The translations under genes and the position numbers were made by a program. DNA of 64,000 nt, taken from positions 434,001 through 498,000 of the forward strand of contig CAVWXN010000005.1 in the NCBI GenBank assembly GCA_963759125.1, in the 5' to 3' direction. This document shows, piece after piece, positions 7,170-16,023 of this stretch. Source of the stretch: JABDQA01 sp963759125. GTDB lineage: Bacteria > Desulfobacterota > Desulfobulbia > Desulfobulbales > Desulfocapsaceae. Each line of letters opens with the position of its first letter. Position 1 is the first letter of the stretch. The notes beneath the pieces are model-generated. The model saw only the letters and a program-made list of their open reading frames with translations, did not search any database and was not told the DNA's origin.

Positions 7170-10133
7170 ATGAAGAAAACCATATTTGTCTATTCGGGTG
7201 AGGGTGCGAGAAGCAGCGAGAGCGGCTCCAGACTGTTGCAAACCTCTCGACGCTGGAATGAAATAGCTGAGATTCTCAAAGATCGTTTGAGCATCGATCT
7301 GGAGGAAATCTGGGCCGATCACCAGAATATGCACCGCTGTCCGCACAGCCCCCTGATAACCGTTACGGCGGGAATCTGCCTGGCCGACATCTGGGAAAGC
7401 TGGGGCTACCATCCGGACATCGTGCTCGGCCACAGTATCGGCGAGCTGGCAGCCGCCTGCCAGGCGGGTATGTACAACCTTGAAGAGATACTCCTTCTCA
7501 CCTATGAAATTGGGCGGGCAGCACAAAATCTCGAAGGCATGATGCTCCACGGATTTCAGAACGAAGTCGAAATGGGCGGCCTTGACGTATGTCTGTCATC
7601 GAAGAATTTTCTTTCCGGTAACAGAACCCATGTCACCGTGAGCGGCAGTCGGACCGAAATGCGTAGCTTTCTGGAGAACCACGCCGATTTTACCGAAATG
7701 AAGCCGGAACATCCCTGGCATCATCGGGATTACCAACAGTTTGCAGCAGCTCTTACCTCACCGCCTTCCTCCCCAGCCGACCGCGCTTCCTTCGTTTCCG
7801 GAGTGAGTGGACAATTTGAACAACAGCTCGAGGAAGGGCACTGGCGGAAATGGCTGGCGGAACCCATGGATTTCCTGGCAGCGGTGCAATCAATTCAGGA
7901 TGCAATTGGCAACCAGGAGATAGAAATTATCGAAATCGGCTTTCACCCGGTGCTTAAGCACTCCTTCAAGGGTTTCGATAAATATCGTTATGTCTCATCA
8001 CTGTATCGGGGCCAGGATGACGTCAAATGGATCCTGAACCAGCGGAAAAAACTGGATCAAGCTCCATTTCTCGGCAAGCTCAGCACCGATATCGAGTCTT
8101 TCAGACCAGGGCTCGACTTCGATGTGGAACTCGCTTACCAGGATTTCACCTCGCTGGTATTCGTCCAGTTCAGCGCCCTGCTCGAGCCCTATTTCCCCTC
8201 ACTGGCACCCCAGGATTTCTACCGCTACAAGAGCGTCAGGCAATTACTGGATCGCTTCGGGGAAACGGCTGATCACTCAGAAACGGCGGCCCAAAGAAGT
8301 TACCGGCGCAACCGGGTGGCGATCGCCGCAATGAGTTGCAGATTCCCCTCTTCCGCACAGACCCTCAAGCAGTTCTGGGAATCGCTGCTGGCCGGTCGGG
8401 ATGAGGTCCAGGCGGACCCAGACCGGGGCGATTTTGAGGCTGGTTTTCTGGACCGCCTATCCTCCACCTTCGATCACCACTATTTCAACATTCCCGAAGC
8501 CGAGGCCAAAACCATGGACCCGCAGCAGATCCTGGCCCTCGAGCTGACCGAGATGCTCTTTAAGGATGCGGGACTGGATCCGGCCGCCCTCGATAAAAGT
8601 CGGGTCGGGGTTTACCTCGGGGCTTGGAATGAAGAATACCGCGGCCACAAGGATTCGGTCTTCTACCCGACCGGCACCAACCCCAGTATCATCGCCTCGC
8701 GGATCAGCTACCACTACGATCTGCGCGGCCCGAGCTGGGTTGCCAATGCGGCCTGCTCCTCTTCTCTTTTGGCTGTCCACTATGCCGCCAAAGACATTGA
8801 AGCGGGCAGGGTCGATTACGCCATAGCCGGCGGCGTCAACATGATTCTCGGCAACAGCTTTACCCACTCCATGCGCGACTCTGGTTTCCTTTCCAAGGAT
8901 CAGCGCTGCAAGACTTTTGACGATTCGGCCAATGGCTATGTTCGGGCCGAGGGCGGTGGACTCGTCCTGCTGGTGAACAGAGATCTGGTCGAAAACTTCT
9001 ACGCCGAACTACTGGGCTCCTCAATCAACCAGAACGGCGGCCGAACCCAGGTCATCACCGCTCCGCATCCTGATGCCCAGGAGGAGCTGATTCTAGCGGC
9101 CTGCCGCGATGCCGGAGTGGAGCCGGCCGATATCGCCTATGTCGAATGTCACGGTACCGGCACCAAGATCGGCGATCCCATCGAGATATCCGCCCTGCAG
9201 AACACCGTGGCCCGAAACAGAAACTCCACCTGTTATCTGGGGTCGGTGAAGTCGAACATGGGCCATCTCGAATCAGCCGCAGGCATTGCCGGACTTATCA
9301 AGGCGGTCCTGGCACTCAATCAGGGTAAGATTCCCGCCAACATACATTTCGAGACCCCCAACACCTTCATCGATTTCGCTTCATTCAAACTCCGAGTGGT
9401 GGACCAACCGACCCCGATCGCCCACACCGCCCTGGCCGGGATCAGCAGTTTCGGTTTCGGCGGTGCCAATGCTCATGTCATCATGGGCGGGGCAGACGAC
9501 TCGGCCCGCAAAGCGCTGTCCGAGATACATCCTCCATTTGACCGCAACCGGGGCATAGCCCTGAAGCGCTATTTCTCCCTCGATTCTGGTGATGAACCTG
9601 GAAACTCCCGGCACTCAGGGAAAACAGAAATAAACGGCGTCCGCGAACTGATCCGCAAGACATTTGCCGAGCTGACTGGCGTCGACACCATTGAACCGGA
9701 TATCGCCCTTACCGACCAGGGGCTGGATTCCCTGAGTGCGACCGATTTTCTCTCAACCCTGCAGAAGAATCTCGATATCGAGCTCGATACCGACCTGTTG
9801 TTTGACTACCCTCTCTTCGATTCACTCGCGCTCTACCTGGAAGAACAAAGCGGGATTGAGTTTGTCAATAAGAGCAATGGTGGCAGCGGCGGCACTGGAG
9901 AATTGGATGCGCGGGTCAGAGCTCTGCTGCAGGAACTGACCAACGTTTCAGAGATTGATCCCGACATCGAATTGACCGATCAGGGGCTGGACTCATTGAG
10001 CGCCACCCAGTTGATCTCCCAGCTCGAGACCGAACTGGGTATTGAACTGGGGGCCGATATCCTGTTCGACTATCCGCTCTATGAGCAGTTTGTTGCCGAG
10101 GTCGAACGCCGTCTGCAGAAAGAACCTGCCTGA
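7170..10133 (+). CDS. Compact polyketide synthase, domain order AT-KS-ACP-ACP
   Basis: 987 residues. An acyltransferase domain comes first (residues about 1-275; GHSIGEL with Ser89; the usual GHSP-type second motif is replaced by PWHHRDY). After a linker of about 110 residues comes a complete ketosynthase (about 386-790; Cys529 in ACSSSL, His661 in HGTGTKIGDP, His699 in NMGHLESAAG). Two tandem acyl carrier domains follow, each with the phosphopantetheine site DQGLDSLSAT (Ser854, Ser942). No ketoreductase, dehydratase, enoylreductase or thioesterase is visible, so an unreduced beta-keto chain released by a partner is a reasonable inference. The AT-first order is unlike standard KS-AT modules. 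GCAGGTAA precedes the ATG. A convergent methyltransferase-like gene and an FMO follow; product unknown. Confidence 0.93.
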   Translation: MKKTIFVYSGEGARSSESGSRLLQTSRRWNEIAEILKDRLSIDLEEIWADHQNMHRCPHSPLITVTAGICLADIWESWGYHPDIVLGHSIGELAAACQAGMYNLEEILLLTYEIGRAAQNLEGMMLHGFQNEVEMGGLDVCLSSKNFLSGNRTHVTVSGSRTEMRSFLENHADFTEMKPEHPWHHRDYQQFAAALTSPPSSPADRASFVSGVSGQFEQQLEEGHWRKWLAEPMDFLAAVQSIQDAIGNQEIEIIEIGFHPVLKHSFKGFDKYRYVSSLYRGQDDVKWILNQRKKLDQAPFLGKLSTDIESFRPGLDFDVELAYQDFTSLVFVQFSALLEPYFPSLAPQDFYRYKSVRQLLDRFGETADHSETAAQRSYRRNRVAIAAMSCRFPSSAQTLKQFWESLLAGRDEVQADPDRGDFEAGFLDRLSSTFDHHYFNIPEAEAKTMDPQQILALELTEMLFKDAGLDPAALDKSRVGVYLGAWNEEYRGHKDSVFYPTGTNPSIIASRISYHYDLRGPSWVANAACSSSLLAVHYAAKDIEAGRVDYAIAGGVNMILGNSFTHSMRDSGFLSKDQRCKTFDDSANGYVRAEGGGLVLLVNRDLVENFYAELLGSSINQNGGRTQVITAPHPDAQEELILAACRDAGVEPADIAYVECHGTGTKIGDPIEISALQNTVARNRNSTCYLGSVKSNMGHLESAAGIAGLIKAVLALNQGKIPANIHFETPNTFIDFASFKLRVVDQPTPIAHTALAGISSFGFGGANAHVIMGGADDSARKALSEIHPPFDRNRGIALKRYFSLDSGDEPGNSRHSGKTEINGVRELIRKTFAELTGVDTIEPDIALTDQGLDSLSATDFLSTLQKNLDIELDTDLLFDYPLFDSLALYLEEQSGIEFVNKSNGGSGGTGELDARVRALLQELTNVSEIDPDIELTDQGLDSLSATQLISQLETELGIELGADILFDYPLYEQFVAEVERRLQKEPA

Positions 10134-10160
10134 CGGCAGGCGACCGGCGTCGAATTGGCC

Positions 10161-11297
10161 TTAGAGGCGTGCATCCGCCAGTCGGGCCCCCTCGACCATG
10201 GACTGCAGCTTGAGCCAGGCAACTTCTCCCGACACCGAAGCAGCCGATGCTGTCGAGGCGAACCCGCAGTCGGTCGAGGCGATGACCCGCTCGGGACCGA
10301 GGATTTTGACAAATTCCTTTAACCGGTTGGCCACAACTTCGGGGTGTTCGACCGTGTTGGAGGTGGTGTCAATGACGCCGGGCATAAGAATCTTGTCTTC
10401 AGGGAGTGTTTTTCTCGAGAGTACTTCGTATTCGTGGGCGTGACGATGATTGCACGATTCCAGCGAAAGATATGAGGGGCGCAACTTGGTTATATTGGTA
10501 AAGATCGTCTCGAGCTCGATGTCACAATGATGGGTCCCGGGGTAGTTGCCCCAGCAGATATGGGCCCGGCATTTGTGCGGATCTATGTTTTCCAGGGCCT
10601 GGTTGAGCACGGCGATATTGGTGTCGATCAGGGTCAGGAACTGACTGTCGCTCAAATGTTTGTACCTGGTGTGCCGTCCCATCGCCAGATCCGGGCAGTC
10701 GATCTGCAGCAGCACACCGTAATCCGCGATAATCTCATACTCTTGCTGCAATACCCGGCCGAGCTGCTGAACATAGGTTTGGTAGTCCGCATAATGACGG
10801 TTCTCCATGAACAGGGCGATTGTCCCCGGCGACGGCGCGGTAAAAAAGAGTGCGGAATCTGAAGATTCATTAGATGATACGCTCTCCTGATAGGTGAGCG
10901 TCATCATTTCGAGCTCTTGTTTCAGAGACGATTCCCCGGTATAGGACAGCGCCGAGGAGCAGGCCGGCAATTTTACCGGGGCCTTCGGATTCAAAGTAAT
11001 CAGGCCGTTCCTGCCGCTGAAACGCCGGGCGTATTCGGGGAGTTCCTCGAGATCCTTGGGCAGTGGCGCGGTACCGCTTTGATTGAAGCCGGCGATCCTC
11101 TCAACCGTCGAGGAAATGTAGTCGAGGCGGGGCAGTTCACCATTATTGATAAAGTTCAGGCCGATCGAGAGCTGTCTGTCGATAAGTTCCCTCAGGTAGC
11201 CCCTCAGGTCCGCATCGGTTAGCTGTTCTTTTCTGAGCTGCTGGGCGATCATCGCCGCGGGACGCGGCAGAGATCCCACATGGGTGGTTTTAATCAT
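10161..11297 (-). CDS. Cobalamin-independent methionine synthase (MetE C-terminal) family protein
   Basis: 378 residues beginning TTHVGSLPRP, the hallmark of the stand-alone MetE-C/epoxyalkane:CoM-transferase branch. Likely zinc ligands are His246 and Cys248 in HICWGN, a Glu around 280 and Cys344 in ASTDCGFAS. These enzymes activate a thiol for alkyl or methyl transfer; the acceptor here is unknown, and the protein lacks the N-terminal half of full MetE. It is convergent with the PKS (27-base gap) and divergent from the small gene/FMO pair, so a tailoring role in the same pathway is possible but unproven. AGGG lies about ten bases before the ATG. Confidence 0.85.
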   Translation of the reverse strand: MIKTTHVGSLPRPAAMIAQQLRKEQLTDADLRGYLRELIDRQLSIGLNFINNGELPRLDYISSTVERIAGFNQSGTAPLPKDLEELPEYARRFSGRNGLITLNPKAPVKLPACSSALSYTGESSLKQELEMMTLTYQESVSSNESSDSALFFTAPSPGTIALFMENRHYADYQTYVQQLGRVLQQEYEIIADYGVLLQIDCPDLAMGRHTRYKHLSDSQFLTLIDTNIAVLNQALENIDPHKCRAHICWGNYPGTHHCDIELETIFTNITKLRPSYLSLESCNHRHAHEYEVLSRKTLPEDKILMPGVIDTTSNTVEHPEVVANRLKEFVKILGPERVIASTDCGFASTASAASVSGEVAWLKLQSMVEGARLADARL

Positions 11298-11439
11298 GTT
11301 TTTCTGCCCTCATGGTCAATTTTATTTGAACAGGCGATGGGTAATAGTTAGTGTCGAGAACTTGAGCTGAAAGCACTATAATACATCAGAACCTTAATGA
11401 AACGGGTACGACTTGTTACCCCGCACAACAACAATCGAT

Positions 11440-11739
11440 ATGGTAGGTGACCCGGTGAGTGATACGATTATCAACCCCCTCTTGTCTCAGCCGCGCATAA
11501 TCAATTTCAGCGGCGTCGAAATCGACAGTCCCCTTCTGCTGCAGGTGGAGCTGGAAAGCGGCAGACTGATTGAAACCATAAGACTCTACGGTGATCGCCC
11601 CTTTGTTTACATCGTAGCTTCGGGGCAGGAAGCACTGGTGGCTGAGACCCTGGAGGCGCTGGCGAAGATCAGGTCGACCTGCTATCCACACGCCCTGTTC
11701 GTCCTCAGCGGGGATTACAGTAAAATGGCTGATGACTGA
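11440..11739 (+). CDS. Small hypothetical protein coupled to the flavin monooxygenase
   Basis: About 99 residues from ATG 11440; a GTG at 11455 with AGGTGA in front is an equally good start. It shows an alternating strand/helix pattern (PLLLQVELESG, PFVYIVASGQEALVAETLEA) without catalytic motifs known to me. Its stop overlaps the start of the FMO by eight bases, which implies translational coupling and a shared role, perhaps as an accessory protein. It is divergent from the MetE-C-like gene over a 142-base promoter region. Confidence 0.65.
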   Translation: MVGDPVSDTIINPLLSQPRIINFSGVEIDSPLLLQVELESGRLIETIRLYGDRPFVYIVASGQEALVAETLEALAKIRSTCYPHALFVLSGDYSKMADD

Positions 11740-13288
11740 TCTGGAGGCCATTGCCATCGAGACAACTCAACCCGAAGATATTCTCCAGGCAATCGAAGAT
11801 TTTTGCCGGCAGCGCTTCTCTTTCGACCGCACGGCGCTGGACAACCGTAACCAGAACGCTCTGCCGGATAAAACCGAGGTACTCATCGTCGGCGGCGGCA
11901 TTACCGGGCTCTATGGCGCCCATCGGTTGCGGGCAGCGGGAGTCTCCTGCCACGTGGTTGAAGCCCGTGACATTGTTGGCGGTATCTGGAGCCAATACGC
12001 CAACGCCACTTCCCAGGTTAACACCTCCGAAGGGGCCTACCGGCTGATCGAAAGGGAAATAAGAGCCAACCGTGATCACTCAACGACGGCAGAAATTCTC
12101 AGAGATATGAGCCTGATCGTCGCCCGGATTAAGGACAATCTTTTCACCCGTAGCCGGGCAACACGGATAGAGGGCCGTAACGGCGCTTATACCGTTACCG
12201 TTGAGCGGGATGGTACTTCCCATACCATCGCCTGCAAGGGTGTCATACTGGCGATCAATGACCGTATCGGACCCCCCCGGGAAATAAAGTGGAGGAACCA
12301 GGATCAGTTCAACGGCCTGGTCTGCCAGGGAATCTCCGATCAGGCCCGGGATTTAGACTGGCAGGGCAAGAAAGTCGCGGTGATCGGGATGGGCGCTTTT
12401 GCGGTGGAAAATGTCCGGACTGCTCTGGAAAACGGTGCTGAACATGTCACCGTCGTCTGCCGCAGGCACGGTACAGTGTGCCCCAAAATCATTGACTACC
12501 TGAATTTTGCAACTCCCTACGATGAAAATTTCCTGCACGACAGAAAGAGCAATATCAGAAACATGATGCTCTGGAAAAAACTCTACGATCTCAGCGGGGC
12601 TGCCCAGCCCGAATGCTGGATGGGAAAAATCAAACACGAAGGTCACACCATCAGCGTCTCGGATATCTGGTTCATTGCTCATTTTCTTGGCAAACTGGCA
12701 AGCCAACCAGGCAGTGTCACCGGGCTCTATGATCACGGCCTCGTGGTCGACTACGATACCCGCATCGAGGCGGACGTCATCGTCAACTGCGTCGGTTTCC
12801 ACCGCAACTCTCCGGTGGTCAAGCAACTCTGCGGCCGCGATACCATGTATAATAATAACTACATCGACAAGGATCTTATGTATCTGGCCGATGCCTACAT
12901 CGACGATGATGTGTTCAACTCCTTTTTCGGCTCATCCGTTCTGGAGATGACCAAGTTCTACATGGACGTGTTCATCCATTTTTTCAACAACCCGGAATTC
13001 GAGACGATGATCAACTCCGCAGGCATCGGGCAGATTGACATCAACGACCGGCGCTGGTCCCACTACATTGCCGGGGCTGAGTCATTGATCAGAAATTATC
13101 CGACATTTCATGAGGCGGCACGAAAACAGATAGATGAGAGGACTGCCAATTTCCTCGAGGCCCACGATCTGGAAACTTACGTTGCCGCCAACCGCAGGGA
13201 GTGGCACGACCTGCACGAAATGCTCAACGGCAGGCGAATGAAAGAAGCGGAATGTCTGCCCTATGTGTTCGATAAACTAGTGGCCTGA
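11732..13288 (+). CDS. Class B flavin-dependent monooxygenase (FMO/Baeyer-Villiger-like)
   Basis: 518 residues with two dinucleotide motifs: FAD site LIVGGGITGLYGA near residue 51 and NADPH site VAVIGMGAFAVENV near 216. This is the arrangement of FMO-type N- or S-hydroxylases and Baeyer-Villiger enzymes. The strict FMO fingerprint FxGxxxHxxxY is not seen. The last 100 residues are charged and not recognised. It overlaps the preceding small gene and is convergent with a PAS-LuxR regulator. Being close to the PKS, it could oxidise a polyketide or a thiol/amine starter; this is inference. Confidence 0.82.
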   Translation: MTDLEAIAIETTQPEDILQAIEDFCRQRFSFDRTALDNRNQNALPDKTEVLIVGGGITGLYGAHRLRAAGVSCHVVEARDIVGGIWSQYANATSQVNTSEGAYRLIEREIRANRDHSTTAEILRDMSLIVARIKDNLFTRSRATRIEGRNGAYTVTVERDGTSHTIACKGVILAINDRIGPPREIKWRNQDQFNGLVCQGISDQARDLDWQGKKVAVIGMGAFAVENVRTALENGAEHVTVVCRRHGTVCPKIIDYLNFATPYDENFLHDRKSNIRNMMLWKKLYDLSGAAQPECWMGKIKHEGHTISVSDIWFIAHFLGKLASQPGSVTGLYDHGLVVDYDTRIEADVIVNCVGFHRNSPVVKQLCGRDTMYNNNYIDKDLMYLADAYIDDDVFNSFFGSSVLEMTKFYMDVFIHFFNNPEFETMINSAGIGQIDINDRRWSHYIAGAESLIRNYPTFHEAARKQIDERTANFLEAHDLETYVAANRREWHDLHEMLNGRRMKEAECLPYVFDKLVA

Positions 13289-13304
13289 ACTGCTGGTTGC
13301 CAGA

Positions 13305-14177
13305 TTACTTGCTCTCCAGGGTGAGAAGAAATGACCTGAGATTTTTCTTGGAGTTGGCCAGCCCGAGTTTCTGCCGCAACCGCTTTCGGTGAAAATCGAC
13401 ACCGGCCACCGAGAGGGACATTATATCGGCAATCTCCTTGCTCGATCTGCCGTTGCGAACCAGATTGGCTACCTCAATTTCCTGCGGGGTCAGCAACAGC
13501 CCCAGCGAAGAAAGCGTTCTCAGAAACGGGGAGATTATATCTCTGAGATTGTTGTCGGCAATTTCGGCCAGGGTCCGATGGTTGTCCGCCAGTCTGCCCT
13601 GCAGCAGCTTCTCGATATAGGGCAGAACCAGTCGATCAACATTGTTGTAGACCGTTTCTTCCAGTCTGGTTCGGTCTTCATCGCGCTGCCTCAGAAGCAC
13701 TCTGAGTGCCGTGTTGGTTTCTTCCAGTTTTTCCCTTTCCTGGGTAAGCTCTGCCTCTTTTTGCTTGAGGGCTTCCTGCATTTCCATGATCGGGGTAATG
13801 TTCTCATGGGTGACGATTGCCTTGGCCTTCTGCTCTTCCCGAAAGGGTACCACCCGAACCATGAACCAGCGCTTTTTGTCCGGTGAGTGACAGGGGTAAT
13901 GGGTTACAAACTCGGGAAGTTTTCCCTTCAGTACTTGGCGAATGCCGTGAGCAACCAGAGTGGCCTCTGCGGCCTCTTCATCCCCATCATCTGCCGCCAC
14001 TTCACAGATGTTGAGATAACTGCTCCCGACACTCTGATAGGTATCCTGCATATCATTGTCATTGGCAAACTGTTCCCAGGCCTGATTGGTTTCCAGGATC
14101 ACCCCTTTCTTATCGATTATTGCCACATGAGCGGAAATTGAGTTAACCACTTCTCTGTAAAGATTGGTCGCAGCCAT
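13305..14177 (-). CDS. PAS domain LuxR-type transcriptional regulator
   Basis: 290 residues. N-terminal PAS fold (residues about 5-130, beginning YREVVNSISAHVAIIDKKGV), a long coiled coil (about 130-180, KEAELTQEREKLEETNTALR) and a C-terminal LuxR/GerE helix-turn-helix (LTPQEIEVANLVRNGRSSKE, ending in a VDFHRKRLRQKLG recognition helix). No phosphoacceptor domain, so it probably senses a ligand or redox state directly. It is convergent with the FMO, 17 bases apart, and is a candidate regulator of the PKS/FMO region. A convergent arrangement does not prove control. Confidence 0.85.
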   Translation of the reverse strand: MAATNLYREVVNSISAHVAIIDKKGVILETNQAWEQFANDNDMQDTYQSVGSSYLNICEVAADDGDEEAAEATLVAHGIRQVLKGKLPEFVTHYPCHSPDKKRWFMVRVVPFREEQKAKAIVTHENITPIMEMQEALKQKEAELTQEREKLEETNTALRVLLRQRDEDRTRLEETVYNNVDRLVLPYIEKLLQGRLADNHRTLAEIADNNLRDIISPFLRTLSSLGLLLTPQEIEVANLVRNGRSSKEIADIMSLSVAGVDFHRKRLRQKLGLANSKKNLRSFLLTLESK

Positions 14178-14320
14178 AACTCACCTTGTAATTGATAGTT
14201 TCAGCTATCAATAATACACCATTTATCCTTTATTGTGTCAAGTTGTTTCAGGCATATCTTTACAACAAATGATGGCCACCACCATCTCATTTCATATAGC
14301 CTATCTAGGGAGGTAGATAA

Positions 14321-14485
14321 TTGAAAGGCGGCATTGCATCGCTCACTTGGATTACCGATAAGAACGGCAAAGAATATGTATGCTCGTTGAAAAACAGCGA
14401 AAAAAAACGCTACGAAGATCTGAGTGAAAAAGAAAAACAACGCTGTACCGACGTTAATCAGATCATTGGTACGGAGCGTTGGTAA
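14321..14485 (+). CDS. Small conserved-looking protein with TTG start
   Basis: 54 residues starting at TTG with an excellent site, GGGAGGT, six bases upstream. The peptide begins KGGIASLTWITDKNGKEYVC and ends in ENQ-type polar residues followed by GTERW; it has two Cys and many Lys. It reads like a genuine short protein, and I believe similar short proteins occur in related bacteria, but cannot verify this here. Function unknown. It lies in the 550-base gap between the LuxR regulator and dodecin. Confidence 0.6.
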   Translation: MKGGIASLTWITDKNGKEYVCSLKNSEKKRYEDLSEKEKQRCTDVNQIIGTERW

Positions 14486-14729
14486 TCACAGACTCCTCCC
14501 TGTTCTTTTTCCCTAAGCGCAGTGAACGACACCCCCCTGGGGCGCCATCCCTGGCGATGGTGCTCCAGCCAGGGTGAATTTTCTCCATTCTCCCCGCCCT
14601 GACCATCCGCTCCTATGTTTTTGTAAGGCAGTACATGGACCTTGGGGGCCAGAGTACCTATATTTTATCTAACCGGTATAGTTCGAACCGGTTTCCCACC
14701 TTTCCCAACCCTTTTCAAGGAGGATTGCC

Positions 14730-14942
14730 ATGTCTGAAAGTGTCTACAAGATTATCGAGATGGTCGGATCGAGCACTGTTTCCTGGGAGGAAGCCGCACA
14801 GTCAGCCGTAAGATCAGCAGGGTTGAGTTTGAGGGACCTGCGTATAGCCGAAGTGGTCAAGCTTGATATGATCATCGAGGACGGTAAGGCCGCCATCTAC
14901 AGAGCCAGGGTACACCTGTCGTTCAAGATTCTTTCCGACTAA
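14730..14942 (+). CDS. Dodecin flavin-binding protein
   Basis: 70 residues matching the dodecin family over its whole length: SVYKIIEMVGSSTVSWEEAA, then LRDLRIAEVVKLDMIIEDG and YRARVHLSFK. Dodecins form hollow dodecamers that store or buffer flavins in the cytoplasm. The expected flavin-stacking Trp (in SWEEAA) is present. Strong AAGGAGG site before the ATG. It is monocistronic; a short hairpin ACCAGGG-N6-CCCTGGT lies at about 14985 downstream but lacks a T tract. Confidence 0.93.
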   Translation: MSESVYKIIEMVGSSTVSWEEAAQSAVRSAGLSLRDLRIAEVVKLDMIIEDGKAAIYRARVHLSFKILSD

Positions 14943-15193
14943 AACGATAGAATCATCAAGCAGCGGAGTAACGAGATTCCATAATTGACCAGGGGTCATG
15001 CCCTGGTGAGGGAAAATGATTTTGCAGTTTCATAAAACTGGGCCGCTCTGGCCCCTCGTGGATTAGTGTGTCCGGGACACGCTGCCCCGTATCACACCCG
15101 TTTCTGCGGCAACTCTCTGATCGATAGTGGTTCAGGCACGCCGACACCTGCTGATGAGCCCATAGATCAGTAGTGGAGATCGAATTGAGTCGT

Positions 15194-15958
15194 CTACTCT
15201 TCGATTTTTTCGGGCGGGAAGAGCCGTGATATCATCGACCGTTTCTGCACCGGCTGATTCATCAGGATGGCCAGATTATCCTGGGCGGTGTAATTGCGAT
15301 CCCAGAGTTCGATGGCGGCTTCGTAATTCTTCTTGGCCTCGTCCAGATCTCCCAGGTAGCGATTGATCATGCCAAGGTTGGTCAGCGAGACAGATATCCT
15401 TCTCGGTGTCTCTATCTGGGCATCGAGGATCATCTCCACCCGTTTGTCCATGACCCTCTGCGCATCCATACCTGCCAAGCCAGGGTCGTCTGCTCTGAAA
15501 TAGGGCGCAATCCTCTGCCTGACCTGTTCCTCCGACAAAGATCCCATGTCAGCCATCCAGGCCTCATAGATAGCGATGGCCTGACGGGTATATTCTTCCG
15601 CCGCTAGCAGGCTTTTCTGCATCGATGGCTTGCTGACAGAGCCGGCGGTTAAGATCTCTGTCTCCAACTCAACCAGATAGACCGTGGCCGTATTGTTCAA
15701 CAACACCCCTATCTCGTATGAATTTTCATACCCCGGGGTGGAACGATAGATGGTCAGCATCTGGTCCAGAAGACTCAGCGACTGCACATATTCATGGCTT
15801 TCCAGTTCCTTGTCATAGACCTGGAACAACTCCTTGGCCGGCAGGATACGCGGATCTTCAGCCTTGTTGATCTGGTCGTAATAGAAATATGAACCGATAA
15901 ATATCGAAGCCGTAATAGTAAGAACGACAGCGAGGACCTTCTTCGTGCCTGATTGCAT
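15194..15958 (-). CDS. Membrane-anchored TPR protein of the symporter operon
   Basis: 254 residues with one N-terminal membrane segment (VLAVVLTITASIFIGSYFYY) and a periplasmic helical domain. Its C-terminal part resembles tetratricopeptide repeats (SLTNLGMINRYLGDLDEAKK, then YEAAIELW). It is the last gene of a minus-strand unit, 65 bases behind the symporter, and so probably assembles with or regulates the transporter. No enzyme motif. Confidence 0.7.
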   Translation of the reverse strand: MQSGTKKVLAVVLTITASIFIGSYFYYDQINKAEDPRILPAKELFQVYDKELESHEYVQSLSLLDQMLTIYRSTPGYENSYEIGVLLNNTATVYLVELETEILTAGSVSKPSMQKSLLAAEEYTRQAIAIYEAWMADMGSLSEEQVRQRIAPYFRADDPGLAGMDAQRVMDKRVEMILDAQIETPRRISVSLTNLGMINRYLGDLDEAKKNYEAAIELWDRNYTAQDNLAILMNQPVQKRSMISRLFPPEKIEE

Positions 15959-16023
15959 GTAAGGGGAAAGTGGTAGAGGTTTCGGTCTCCGCCCGATAAC
16001 AGACGGAGACCGAAAAAGTGCTG

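Noticed and set aside
10527..10862. 111-codon plus-strand ORF
   Set aside because: Shadow of the MetE-C-like gene on the opposite strand.
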